From contig JAUIIL010000006.1 in the NCBI GenBank assembly GCA_030431635.1, positions 124,001 to 188,000 on the forward strand: a stretch of 64,000 nucleotides of DNA, in the 5' to 3' direction. Each line of letters begins with the position of its first letter. Position 1 is the first letter of the stretch. Positions 1 through 8,652 of this stretch are shown piece by piece. This DNA comes from Bacteriovoracia bacterium (GTDB lineage Bacteria; Bdellovibrionota; Bacteriovoracia; Bacteriovoracales; Bacteriovoracaceae). A program made the position numbers and the translations under genes. Under the pieces are notes generated by a model. The model searched no databases. It was not told the DNA's origin and worked only from the letters and a program-made list of their open reading frames with translations.

Positions 1-2243
1 TAACCTGATACACTTTCTTTGACTTTGAATATTCTTAGTTGGCCGGCATCATTACTCCACTTCTCAATATTTAATAATTCTTCTGCATGGTCAGCATCGA
101 TTGGTTTTATCGGAGTAAACCAACGACCAGGTTTATCTTGGCCAGTTCTCAAAGCCTGAAAAAGTACTTCACCTGGTTTATAAGTCCCTTTGTGAATTGT
201 ACCTTCAAAAGCCTCCTTAAAACTATCAGTTAGGTCTGGAAGTTGTTTCACATATTTATCACCAAGTTTTGGACTGACATTAATCGCGGACTCTGCAATT
301 TTGTTTATATGCTTAAATGTATTGGAGTCTGCTCGAAGAACTTGTTTAGACAACTGAGCAAAATTAGAAATCTCATTTTTCGCTTTTAACCCTAACTTCC
401 TTGCGGAATCATATATATTGCTCACAGTCCCTAGCGTGGATGCACTTATAATTGAAGTTATTTCTCCTATTTGGTTGAGCTTACTTCCCATTCTCATAAG
501 GTACTTTCCAGCTGTTTTAACTTGAGATCCAACTCCAAGAGTCACAAAACTAGCAGCAGCAATAGCGCGTTCCCAATCCTCTAGCTCTACTCCTGTAACA
601 AGGTTTACTCCCGTCGTGGCTTCATATAGATCTTTAACCATTCCAACTCCAGGAGTAAGCCCGAGAGCAATATCGGTAAAAGTTTGAGCATATCCGACTA
701 AGCTGTCAGACTCAGAGTCAGCACCCGCAATAGAATCACCAACTGTTGAGTATAAAGCTTGAGATAAACTATAAACCTCTGAATGACTTTCATAAAGATT
801 GGAACTCTCAACAGAATCTTTCATTTTTAGAACTGACTGAGAGCTGGCCCTCAGCTGATAAATTTCTTTTTGAGGACCTTGGCCATAGTCAGTATTTAAA
901 TACTGACCTAAACGACCGCTCTCTACACATTCATTGTATTGAGTTAAACAGGTATTGATATTAATCGTATCAACAGCTGCCTTCATTTCATCTGATTGAT
1001 ATTGATTATTATCTTTAACAACTTCAGACGTCACATTATGTATTTCAGATGAATCTCTGTCTCTTGAAAATTCATCTCGATTTAAGTTGTATTCATCCAA
1101 ATCTTGAGTTGTTTTGATCCGAGATAATTCTTCTAATTCTCGTTCTAAACGATAACTAGTTTTATCTTGATAATCAGAAGTATCACTCCAATCAGTCACT
1201 GCTCGGTCGAGTCTTTGAATGTCTGTATAAATTTCGTTAAAAACAGATACTGTTTTTGCGACTCTTAGTAATTCTTGAGAAGAGTTGCAATCCCCCTGTA
1301 AGCAGTTTGCTCTAAGAAGAGAATTTAAACTTGATTGAATTCTCATAGCTTGATTCAGTTGATGCCGAAGATGTTTTCCAATGGGAGAGTTTTTGTCAGT
1401 TCTAAAATCAACATTTGGTCTTGGGGTCAGAGGAAGTGATTTGAGTGTATTATCTGGATTTAAATAAGTCCTATAGAGCTCAGTTTGATAAAAGGACTTA
1501 CTGGCTTCATCCATAAGATCAAGTTCATCAATTTTATTCTGAATTTGTTCAAGCAGTTTCTGGCTTTCTGAATTTTGAGCATACTTATGAAGTTGATTAA
1601 AGTAATCCTGGGCGATAGTTTTGTTAACCTCATCGGGTATTGGAGTTGGTCTGCTTTCAAAAGAAATTGGCGTTGTGTAATCTGGATCCTTAAGAGTTTG
1701 AAGAAGAGATTCCATCATTTTAGCAATGGCCTCTTCGTTAGCTTTGACCTGACCGTTGTTTGAAACATGTTCTTGTCTAAAATTACTAATATCTTGAGCT
1801 AGCTGAGGATTATATGGGGCCCAGCCTCTAATACTATCAACAATTGATTGGGTTGTGCTATTGCTATGACTTCTAAAGAACTGAGAAACAGTTGAAGCTA
1901 AAGTTGATTCCCAGAATTGTCCCATAGAAGACTGAGGGATATCTAAACTAATGTTTTGATTATAATCATAGGGCTCGATATCAGAGTTATTTTGAATATC
2001 AGCAAGATATTGACTTCTAAATTCATCAAAAACATCACTAGGGCAGCTTTCATATAAATATTGACTAGAGACAATCATTCCATGGTAAGGACCATCTGTA
2101 TCATCTATTTTAGAAACAGTGACTTCACAGTGACAATAGAGTCCAGCTTGAAAATGACATTGCCCTCGAGTCTTAAGTGTCTTGTATTGAGCAAATAAAG
2201 AACCAGAGAGAAAAAAAGCAATAAGAAGTTTATGGATTTTCAT
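1..2243 (-). CDS. Secreted protein with PT-TG pre-toxin region (C-terminus beyond window)
   Basis: The reading frame is open from an ATG at 2243 to the left edge, giving about 747 residues with no stop seen. It starts with a Sec signal peptide (MKIHKLLIAFFLSGSLFAQ), followed by a short Cys-containing segment and a long polar, helical region. Residues about 524-560 (DIALGLTPGVGMVKDLYEA, then TGVNLVTGVELEDWERA) resemble the PT-TG pre-toxin module that sits just before the toxin domain in polymorphic toxins. The last visible part (about 689-747) contains KPGEVLFQALRTG and GRWFTP, then WSNDAGQLRIFKV, a layout reminiscent of C-terminal toxin domains of RES/TNT-like type; this last assignment is tentative. 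It overlaps the upstream gene by 14 bases and is the last visible gene of a five-gene operon. No immunity gene can be seen because the window ends. Confidence 0.75.
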   Translation of the reverse strand, partial: MKIHKLLIAFFLSGSLFAQYKTLKTRGQCHFQAGLYCHCEVTVSKIDDTDGPYHGMIVSSQYLYESCPSDVFDEFRSQYLADIQNNSDIEPYDYNQNISLDIPQSSMGQFWESTLASTVSQFFRSHSNSTTQSIVDSIRGWAPYNPQLAQDISNFRQEHVSNNGQVKANEEAIAKMMESLLQTLKDPDYTTPISFESRPTPIPDEVNKTIAQDYFNQLHKYAQNSESQKLLEQIQNKIDELDLMDEASKSFYQTELYRTYLNPDNTLKSLPLTPRPNVDFRTDKNSPIGKHLRHQLNQAMRIQSSLNSLLRANCLQGDCNSSQELLRVAKTVSVFNEIYTDIQRLDRAVTDWSDTSDYQDKTSYRLERELEELSRIKTTQDLDEYNLNRDEFSRDRDSSEIHNVTSEVVKDNNQYQSDEMKAAVDTININTCLTQYNECVESGRLGQYLNTDYGQGPQKEIYQLRASSQSVLKMKDSVESSNLYESHSEVYSLSQALYSTVGDSIAGADSESDSLVGYAQTFTDIALGLTPGVGMVKDLYEATTGVNLVTGVELEDWERAIAAASFVTLGVGSQVKTAGKYLMRMGSKLNQIGEITSIISASTLGTVSNIYDSARKLGLKAKNEISNFAQLSKQVLRADSNTFKHINKIAESAINVSPKLGDKYVKQLPDLTDSFKEAFEGTIHKGTYKPGEVLFQALRTGQDKPGRWFTPIKPIDADHAEELLNIEKWSNDAGQLRIFKVKESVSG

Positions 2244-3153
2244 TTTTAATCCTCTCAATAAAGCTTTGGCTCCAATTTAGTCCTTTTTCGACTTCTGGCC
2301 ATTGCTCTTTTGCGACTTTATTAAAAATGACAGAGCTCTCTTCTTGCTTTTGCTCAAACTCTTTATCAATTTGTTGCAAGAAATTCTGCATTGATGAACG
2401 CTTCATTATACTTAATTCGTTCTTTAAAACTATCTTGGTCATATTATATCTTCTGAGGAGATCAATAGCAGGATTTCTAAAGGCAGGAGAGTCCAGATGA
2501 AAAGTCGCTACTGTAAGTTCAAGATATTTTAAAAGTTCAGCAATTGAGAGTTTGTTAATAACTTCAAGGGACTTATACTCCTCAAGTAATCCAAGCTTAG
2601 GAAAACTAAGTAGTGAGAGATATTTTCCACAGACAATACCTTCAGAATTTTTAAATCCATTAAGGGCTCTCGTAAAGTTAATTTTTTGCTCAATGGCCTT
2701 AATCGTACTAGATCTTTCAAAGTTTGAAATATAATCATTGTACTTTACAGACAAAAGTTCTTTGTAATCCTTTATTGTTTTTTGAGTACAATTTTTAAAT
2801 TTATCAAAATTAAGTTTTTCGGAATTTTCAGTTGGAACGGTAATGGGGGATGAGATTTCATTTTCATCAACTAGAACAGAGTTAACAACTTCGTTAGTGA
2901 CTTCTTTTGTTTTGGTGTTGATGCCTAGATAGCGGTTTTTTTCATTTTTTAAATATTCTCCCATATTCTTTGATTCAACTACTTGCTGTTCTATCAGAAT
3001 ATTCTTACCAATAGGGTATCCTCTTAACATATATTGAATGGCAGTTTGAATTGGTAACTTACTGGCATTAATAATATATTTAATATTTCCATTTTGATTA
3101 TCTTGAGCGTAAAGACAAATTGTAAAAAAGAATATAAATAGTACTTTTTTCAT
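2230..3153 (-). CDS. Secreted protein of unknown function (operon gene 4)
   Basis: 307 residues with an N-terminal signal peptide (MKKVLFIFFFTICLYAQ). The mature part is mostly polar and predicted helical by eye, with few cysteines (TFDKFKNCTQ-type segment near residue 120 and one near 175) and a Lys/Glu-rich C-terminus. I recognise no family. The start codon overlaps the stop of the upstream gene by one base (TAATG), preceded by a GAAGGGG ribosome binding site, and its own stop overlaps the next gene by 14 bases. Both point to coupled translation with the hydrophobic-hairpin protein before it and the pre-toxin protein after it. It could be a chaperone, adaptor or component of the same secreted complex; that is inference from position only. 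Confidence 0.75.
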   Translation of the reverse strand: MKKVLFIFFFTICLYAQDNQNGNIKYIINASKLPIQTAIQYMLRGYPIGKNILIEQQVVESKNMGEYLKNEKNRYLGINTKTKEVTNEVVNSVLVDENEISSPITVPTENSEKLNFDKFKNCTQKTIKDYKELLSVKYNDYISNFERSSTIKAIEQKINFTRALNGFKNSEGIVCGKYLSLLSFPKLGLLEEYKSLEVINKLSIAELLKYLELTVATFHLDSPAFRNPAIDLLRRYNMTKIVLKNELSIMKRSSMQNFLQQIDKEFEQKQEESSVIFNKVAKEQWPEVEKGLNWSQSFIERIKNENP

Positions 3154-4514
3154 TACAAAACCCCTTCAATAACTTGTAAGGACTGCTTTCTAAATACTTC
3201 CCAGTTAATACTTTTAGGGCCATTTGTCGCATTAAACTTGGCATCACCAACAATCAAATCATCCCACATTGAATAAGCTTCATTAACTTTTAAAAGGGAT
3301 TTTTCATAGAAGTTTATTTTTTCAATCGAAACAGCGCTTTTAGTTACGAAATAGTTCATGGCCTTTTGGTCAAGCTCTTGTTCGTAAGCAAATAAAAGGT
3401 CTGTTGATTCTCTATATTTTGTTGAAATAATACTTTGATTTTGGTTGAGAAAATCAAGATCACTTTGGACTTGACCAAAGATTTTGTTTTCTTCTTCAGT
3501 TACAATGTTTTTCATATCCTGATAAGTCTGATTCACTAACTTTTCTTTGTTGGTAACTAAGACGATAGATTTGTTAATATTTTGAACAAAAATTCTCTCA
3601 TCATTATTCATTTTTGAAATTGAAGAGCTACAGTAGTCTTGAATCATTTGAGATGAGTTCTGGGCCAGTTCATCATGAACAGTATAGATATCATTATTTA
3701 ATTCATCATACATTTTGATGACTTTCTCCATTTGTTTTTTGTACTCATCTTGGGCAGCACTTCCCATAGAAAAAGCAGTAAGTAGTTTCATAACTTGGAC
3801 TGAGCCTGCAAAAATAGCAGCTCCTGCTGTAGCACCCCAACCAGTTCCTGCAATAATAAGACCCGTGATAATTGCCGCACCGATATAGACAACAGCTTCT
3901 TGTTCTTCTGTCATTTGTTCTCCATCTACTTCTGTGTTGTAGCCAAATTGACCACCATCGGTGTTGTAGTTAACCTGAAAATAGATTTGCATGTTAATCT
4001 TCGGTGCTTCCCCTGCGGTGAAGGCATATTGAGGAACTGGAAAAATGTATCTCGGATCAAACTCATTAGCTTTAGAAATTAAGTCTTTCTCATTACATTC
4101 TTTATCAATAGATACGCTTAATTGTTGCAATGATTGCTGATAAGATTCTAATTCATCAATTTTTTGAACTAATGTATTGGAAATACTCCTTAAAATAGTT
4201 ATTGATTGAACAGGTGTTTCATTTGATTGAAAAAGGTACCTATTAAAACTTGCTTGTGCATCTTCAATCTCAGCATCCATTTGTGCTAATCTCAAGTTAA
4301 TTGCAGTTGATAAAGTTTTAAGATCTTGTGCTCTTTTCCAGAAATATTCACTTAAAGCAAGTTTATATTTTTCTTTTAAATAGCTAGGATATTCATCTTG
4401 ATAAAATTTCATTTGTTTTTTTAAAACGTCTTCAGGGGTTTCTTCGTCTCCTCCAGAAATTGAATAAGGAGGAAAAAAAAGGAGAAAAGAAAGTAATAAG
4501 CTAAGTATTCTCAT
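3153..4514 (-). CDS. Secreted helical protein with central hydrophobic hairpin
   Basis: 453 residues: signal peptide (residues 1-20, MRILSLLLSFLLFFPPYSIS), long helical or coiled-coil segments at about 25-140 and 250-410, and between them a Gly/Ala-rich hydrophobic stretch at about 207-252 (VVYIGAAIITGLIIAG, then GATAGAAIFAG). Long helices flanking a central hydrophobic hairpin are the layout of alpha-helical pore-forming toxins such as the Hbl/Nhe, XaxAB/YaxAB and ClyA group, but I see no specific signature, so this is only an architectural parallel. A simple membrane-anchored structural protein is the alternative. Its ATG overlaps the preceding stop by four bases (ATGA), and the next gene overlaps its stop by one base. 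Confidence 0.75.
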   Translation of the reverse strand: MRILSLLLSFLLFFPPYSISGGDEETPEDVLKKQMKFYQDEYPSYLKEKYKLALSEYFWKRAQDLKTLSTAINLRLAQMDAEIEDAQASFNRYLFQSNETPVQSITILRSISNTLVQKIDELESYQQSLQQLSVSIDKECNEKDLISKANEFDPRYIFPVPQYAFTAGEAPKINMQIYFQVNYNTDGGQFGYNTEVDGEQMTEEQEAVVYIGAAIITGLIIAGTGWGATAGAAIFAGSVQVMKLLTAFSMGSAAQDEYKKQMEKVIKMYDELNNDIYTVHDELAQNSSQMIQDYCSSSISKMNNDERIFVQNINKSIVLVTNKEKLVNQTYQDMKNIVTEEENKIFGQVQSDLDFLNQNQSIISTKYRESTDLLFAYEQELDQKAMNYFVTKSAVSIEKINFYEKSLLKVNEAYSMWDDLIVGDAKFNATNGPKSINWEVFRKQSLQVIEGVL

Positions 4515-6277
4515 TCAATGGCCCCTAATCTTAAAATTTTCAAATAAACCCCAAGATTTGCTGCCATAACTTTGTTGGCCTCTGGTAATTGCATTGAAAC
4601 AAGCGTCGCTTTTAGAGGGGCTTCTGATTTTTCAGGATTAGGTCTTACGACGTCACGTTTCTTATACCTTCTGTTATTGAGGATAATAACCTCAGAAGAT
4701 TGAGCAATTTCACGGGTCACATCAATTTCTGTTGTTTGAACCTCAACATCATCAAGAGCATCTTCTGGATAAATATGCTTGCCTCTTGATTGAGAAAGTT
4801 CAATTTCCATATGAGGATTTTGTACGAGTTTTTTTAGGCTACTTTCTTGGCAAAGGGGAACATGTAGCCTTTCAAAAAGTTGTGATGTTTTACTTTCTGC
4901 TAGTAGTGAATAGTAACCAGAACAAAAATTGACTAACTTATTTAAATTTATTGTCACAAGTATCTTATTATCTTCTAGTATTGATTTTAAATTAGTTTTG
5001 ATAGATTCAAAGTGAGGCGCTTCTTCTTCAAGCAGTTTTAACCAATCAACGACTTCTTTTGTTTTTTGTACAAAAATATTGGACTCTTGCTCTTGAGTTA
5101 AATCTTTGGTTAAAAAATGCTCCCATTTAAGCCTGATATCTCTTATTAGTTCTTTGTCTGATTCTTTTAAAATTTCAAAGAGAGTAGGTGAGAGTAGTTC
5201 TACTTGCTCTCTTGTTACTTGAGAGTTTGTTGCAACCCTAATGCTATCTTGAATAAGAATTTGAAATAATCTCACAGTATGAAATTTGTGTGCTCTCTTT
5301 AATACTTCTACTTTTTGTTCTTGAATGTATGAGATATCTTCACTCGTTGTCTTTGCTTTTTCTCCTGAAAAACTATTTCCTTTAGCACCAAACCTTGCCT
5401 GATAGGCTTGGATGCTCTCATTTACTTTTAAGGCCTTCCCTTTGTCTCCACCAGATACTGAATCAGAACATTGATATAAGAGGCATTTCGCTGTATCACT
5501 TGCTCCATCTCCACCCTCTCCTGGAGTTCCTGAAGGACCATGCTCTCCTGGTTTCCCTGGATCCCCGGGAATTCCCAATAAGCTAGAGTAAGTAAAAAGA
5601 TCTTTAGGCATCAGTAGGTTCAAACCAACATTTCTACCCGCCGTTCCCCCTTGGCCACCAATTCCACCTATTCCTCCTGCACCTCCATTTCCTCCATCTC
5701 CACCTCTTCTTTTAGGAATTCCTCCTACAAGTTTGCATTTGCAATCAATGTCAATATATCCACCAATTCCCTTTACCCCGTTTCCACCTTTACTGCCTGG
5801 ACCTCCTTTTCCTCCTTGACCACCTTTCTGTCCATCTCCATTAACTAGTAGCTCTCCATCGATATACAGCGCCGCGATATTAATAGGAGAAGGGTTTTGA
5901 TGACCTTCGTTGCCTGTGAAACCAAGAACTCCTTTTTGGCCGGGGCCTCCATGTCCACCTTGCCCAACACCAGGAGCTCCCATCGCTGTCGGAGCAGGAG
6001 GAATTTGCACCTCCGGAGCAGGAGAATCAAAAGCTTGAACTTTTCCTTCTCCTGAAACTTCAATTTCTTGAGCTTCGATATCTAATTGATGACCATTAGT
6101 GATAAGTGGTGCTTTAAGAATTAGTTTATCAACCTTAATGACTGTATTTTGTTTTAAGTAAGTCGTTTTATCTATAATGACTTTAGAATATTTATCCCAC
6201 TTATCACCGATAGGTCCGATGTATTCTTGAGAAAATAAACTAGTTGATAAAATCATTAGAGGTAAATATTTTACCAT
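4511..6277 (-). CDS. Secreted Gly-rich protein with collagen-like segments
   Basis: 588 residues from the ATG at 6277, chosen because it gives a clean signal peptide (MVKYLPLMILSTSLFSQ) right after a GGCGGGAG ribosome binding site; an in-frame ATG at 6313 would bury that peptide. Residues about 35-80 have a beta-strand repeat character (VDKLILKAP, LDIEAQEIEVSG). Residues about 95-270 are very rich in glycine with Gly-X-Y runs such as GHGGPGQKG, GGNGGAGGIGG and GDPGKPGEHGPSGTPG, interrupted by short non-Gly strands, so it may be a beta-helix with Gly loops or a true collagen-like fibre. The C-terminal half is polar and helical. Its start lies 38 bases inside the upstream lipoprotein gene. A surface or fibre role is inferred. 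Confidence 0.75.
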   Translation of the reverse strand: MVKYLPLMILSTSLFSQEYIGPIGDKWDKYSKVIIDKTTYLKQNTVIKVDKLILKAPLITNGHQLDIEAQEIEVSGEGKVQAFDSPAPEVQIPPAPTAMGAPGVGQGGHGGPGQKGVLGFTGNEGHQNPSPINIAALYIDGELLVNGDGQKGGQGGKGGPGSKGGNGVKGIGGYIDIDCKCKLVGGIPKRRGGDGGNGGAGGIGGIGGQGGTAGRNVGLNLLMPKDLFTYSSLLGIPGDPGKPGEHGPSGTPGEGGDGASDTAKCLLYQCSDSVSGGDKGKALKVNESIQAYQARFGAKGNSFSGEKAKTTSEDISYIQEQKVEVLKRAHKFHTVRLFQILIQDSIRVATNSQVTREQVELLSPTLFEILKESDKELIRDIRLKWEHFLTKDLTQEQESNIFVQKTKEVVDWLKLLEEEAPHFESIKTNLKSILEDNKILVTINLNKLVNFCSGYYSLLAESKTSQLFERLHVPLCQESSLKKLVQNPHMEIELSQSRGKHIYPEDALDDVEVQTTEIDVTREIAQSSEVIILNNRRYKKRDVVRPNPEKSEAPLKATLVSMQLPEANKVMAANLGVYLKILRLGAIE

Positions 6278-8453
6278 CATCTCCCGCCTCTCCTTGTTCA
6301 AATGTTTGTCCATAATTAGCTGGACTTGAGATATAGCTTTCTTTCATTCTTTTGATAATGGAGTCAAAATCATTTGCAGCATAGAACCTTTGTAGTTCTG
6401 AAACGGCTTCATTAGTTGCTTTTCTTAACTTGCATTCAAAGTCTGGACAATCCCAGTTTCTAATTTCATTAAGACGGTTTAATGAGTGATGAAGAGTAAA
6501 GGTTGCAGAATCTGTGAGTGTTTCAGTAAAAGCAGGATCGACATAAACCTTAAGCTCATTATCTTCATTCCTTTCGGCCACACTAAATAGACGATTGATA
6601 TTAGATTTTCTGTGGTAAGAGTCATCCATAAAGTAACTGATATCAAGAATATCACTAAGCCAGAGTTCTACCGCTGTAAATTGAAATCTTTCGCTATATT
6701 GTTTTCCTGGGAATATAGCTTCTGGGGGGAGTTGTCCCTCTGAACCTTTGGATATAAAAGTAAGAGGATTTTTTTGTCCGTTTGGAAGATTCAAATTTCC
6801 TCCACTATGTCCTTTTAAAGGCTTTAAATTGGAAGGTGTCTTTTCACCATCGAGGGCTTCCTGAGCTATATAATGATAATTCATATAATAAAAACTATTT
6901 TTTTCAAAATTCACAGTTCGATTTATAGACTTAAAACCGAATATAAGAGGAACTCCAATAGCATTATTAGTATCATTTTTTGTTTCTATTATTTCTCTTG
7001 GTATAATTTTTGTTGAAGAAAGATTGATAATTCCAAGTTGATTATTATTTTTTTTAAGTTCAAGGTTAACACCATCTATTTTTAAAACACTAAAAAAAGA
7101 AGAACTTAGTTCTCTGTTATAACTGAGGTTCGCTTTATTCGTGACAAGATGAAAACATTGTGGAAGTTCAGTGAGATCTTGGAGTTTATTTATATTTTTA
7201 ATACCAATTATTTGGCATATCCTTTCTGAAGTTTGGTGTGCTTTCAACATATCCTTTTCAAGTCTGGTCTTAAAAAAGAGGTTTGCCACTTGAACAATTT
7301 CTCGAGTTGAATCACTAAGTTTTAAAAGCTCTAAAGAGCTTTGTGTCTGCGATTTAAAAAGAGCAGTGGTTGCAATAATAGATCCATGAGAGACACCTTC
7401 AAGAATCTCAAGAGCTTCTTTAGAAAGAGGCCTTGGAATGATATCTGCCAAGATTTCTAAAAGATGAAGTTGTTGGTTTATACTCTTATTATAAGTTGTA
7501 TAAATGTTTAAAAAGGTTTCAGTTGAGTCAATGAGATACTCATAAAAATCTGTCGTTCTATTTGTAATATTTAGATAGTAATCTTTTATTTTTTTGAGAA
7601 AATATTCAGAAAACCATTCAATATTTGAACTATTTAAAATTAATGGATGAGAAACCTTAATAATATACTCTAGCTCTTTAAGATTTAAGTTATCTCCAAC
7701 TTTTTTTAACGTCTCTAAACTTGTAATAAAATCTTTAATTGGAGAGAGAGAAATATCAGAATCAAATGGGTGTATTTTCTTGAGAACAATAGAGAACTCG
7801 ATGGCCGAATTGATATCATTGGCCTCTTGAATTGACTTTACAATTTGGCTTGTAAAAGTTCGGGTAAACTTATGTTGTAGGACTTCTTTGATTGTCTGTG
7901 ACTCTGAATAGCTAATAATTTTGATAAATTTGATGAAGGTGAGATTTTTTTCGATATTTGGTTCTGTGTTCACAATGGAATTAAAAGTTTCAAATGTTTC
8001 ATGAAGTTGGCCGGGAGGTAGAGAGACTCTACAATATTCGACAAAGTTAGCAATGAGTTTAATAATCGTGTGATGTGAGTCTTGAAATTCCTGTTTTCGT
8101 CCTAAGTAATCAAGAAATTGAATATAAGAACTTGCGTCTAGTTTATCGCAGCTTAAGTGACCGATTCTATCTAAAGCTTCAAGTTTCTTTGAGTTCAAAA
8201 AATAAATATTGTAATCAGGATATCTCAAGGCATCCCAGAAACGATGAAAGCTAAAGCTTGTTTTCATTAATCTTATGACAGATTCTATGTTTTGCTCAAA
8301 ATGTTCAGGTTCAAGCATCAGGCTTCTGAGTGCTTCTGTTTCCCCCACAACCAAGGGACTAGGAATAATTTCTTGTTTTTCGACTGATACGTTTGGAGTG
8401 TTTTTTGAACACCCAACAAAAACAGCTAGAACAGCGATGATAAAGAGCTTCAT
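6240..8453 (-). CDS. Large lipoprotein, first gene of exported operon
   Basis: 737 residues starting with a lipoprotein signal (MKLFIIAVLAVFVGCSKN; lipobox VGCS, lipidated Cys at 15). The body is a long helical region with many Leu/Ile/Lys/Glu residues and no recognised domain up to about residue 430, followed by a less helical part containing GGNLNLPNG and a Cys pair near the C-terminus (WDCPDFECKLRKA). It heads the five-gene minus-strand operon; 199 bases separate it from the MFS gene upstream, enough for a promoter. By position it is the likely membrane anchor for the secreted products that follow. The function is unknown. Confidence 0.75.
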   Translation of the reverse strand: MKLFIIAVLAVFVGCSKNTPNVSVEKQEIIPSPLVVGETEALRSLMLEPEHFEQNIESVIRLMKTSFSFHRFWDALRYPDYNIYFLNSKKLEALDRIGHLSCDKLDASSYIQFLDYLGRKQEFQDSHHTIIKLIANFVEYCRVSLPPGQLHETFETFNSIVNTEPNIEKNLTFIKFIKIISYSESQTIKEVLQHKFTRTFTSQIVKSIQEANDINSAIEFSIVLKKIHPFDSDISLSPIKDFITSLETLKKVGDNLNLKELEYIIKVSHPLILNSSNIEWFSEYFLKKIKDYYLNITNRTTDFYEYLIDSTETFLNIYTTYNKSINQQLHLLEILADIIPRPLSKEALEILEGVSHGSIIATTALFKSQTQSSLELLKLSDSTREIVQVANLFFKTRLEKDMLKAHQTSERICQIIGIKNINKLQDLTELPQCFHLVTNKANLSYNRELSSSFFSVLKIDGVNLELKKNNNQLGIINLSSTKIIPREIIETKNDTNNAIGVPLIFGFKSINRTVNFEKNSFYYMNYHYIAQEALDGEKTPSNLKPLKGHSGGNLNLPNGQKNPLTFISKGSEGQLPPEAIFPGKQYSERFQFTAVELWLSDILDISYFMDDSYHRKSNINRLFSVAERNEDNELKVYVDPAFTETLTDSATFTLHHSLNRLNEIRNWDCPDFECKLRKATNEAVSELQRFYAANDFDSIIKRMKESYISSPANYGQTFEQGEAGDDGKIFTSNDFIN

Positions 8454-8652
8454 AAGTAACCTCTGTGTGGATGCGGAAGTATATCGCTATGCATTAACAT
8501 GTCTAGTACTTCTGCAAACATTACATAATAAATAGGTCCCAAACTCTTGAAATTTAAGAGCAAACTTTTGAATTGAAGTTATTTTTTCACTTTTGAAATA
8601 ATGGATCTTGAATAATTAGAGCTAAATATTTGTTTTTACTATAGGAATACTT

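Noticed and set aside
5400-5990. Repeat-like DNA that could be taken for a CRISPR or tandem repeat
   Set aside because: The pattern comes from Gly/Pro codons of a coding sequence; no constant repeat unit.
4511-6313. Start at 6313 for the Gly-rich protein
   Set aside because: It places charged residues before the signal peptide; the ATG at 6277 has the ribosome binding site.
8544-8560. Small inverted repeat CTCTT...AAGAG between the MFS gene and the exported operon
   Set aside because: Only five-base arms and no T tract; not enough for a terminator or operator call.
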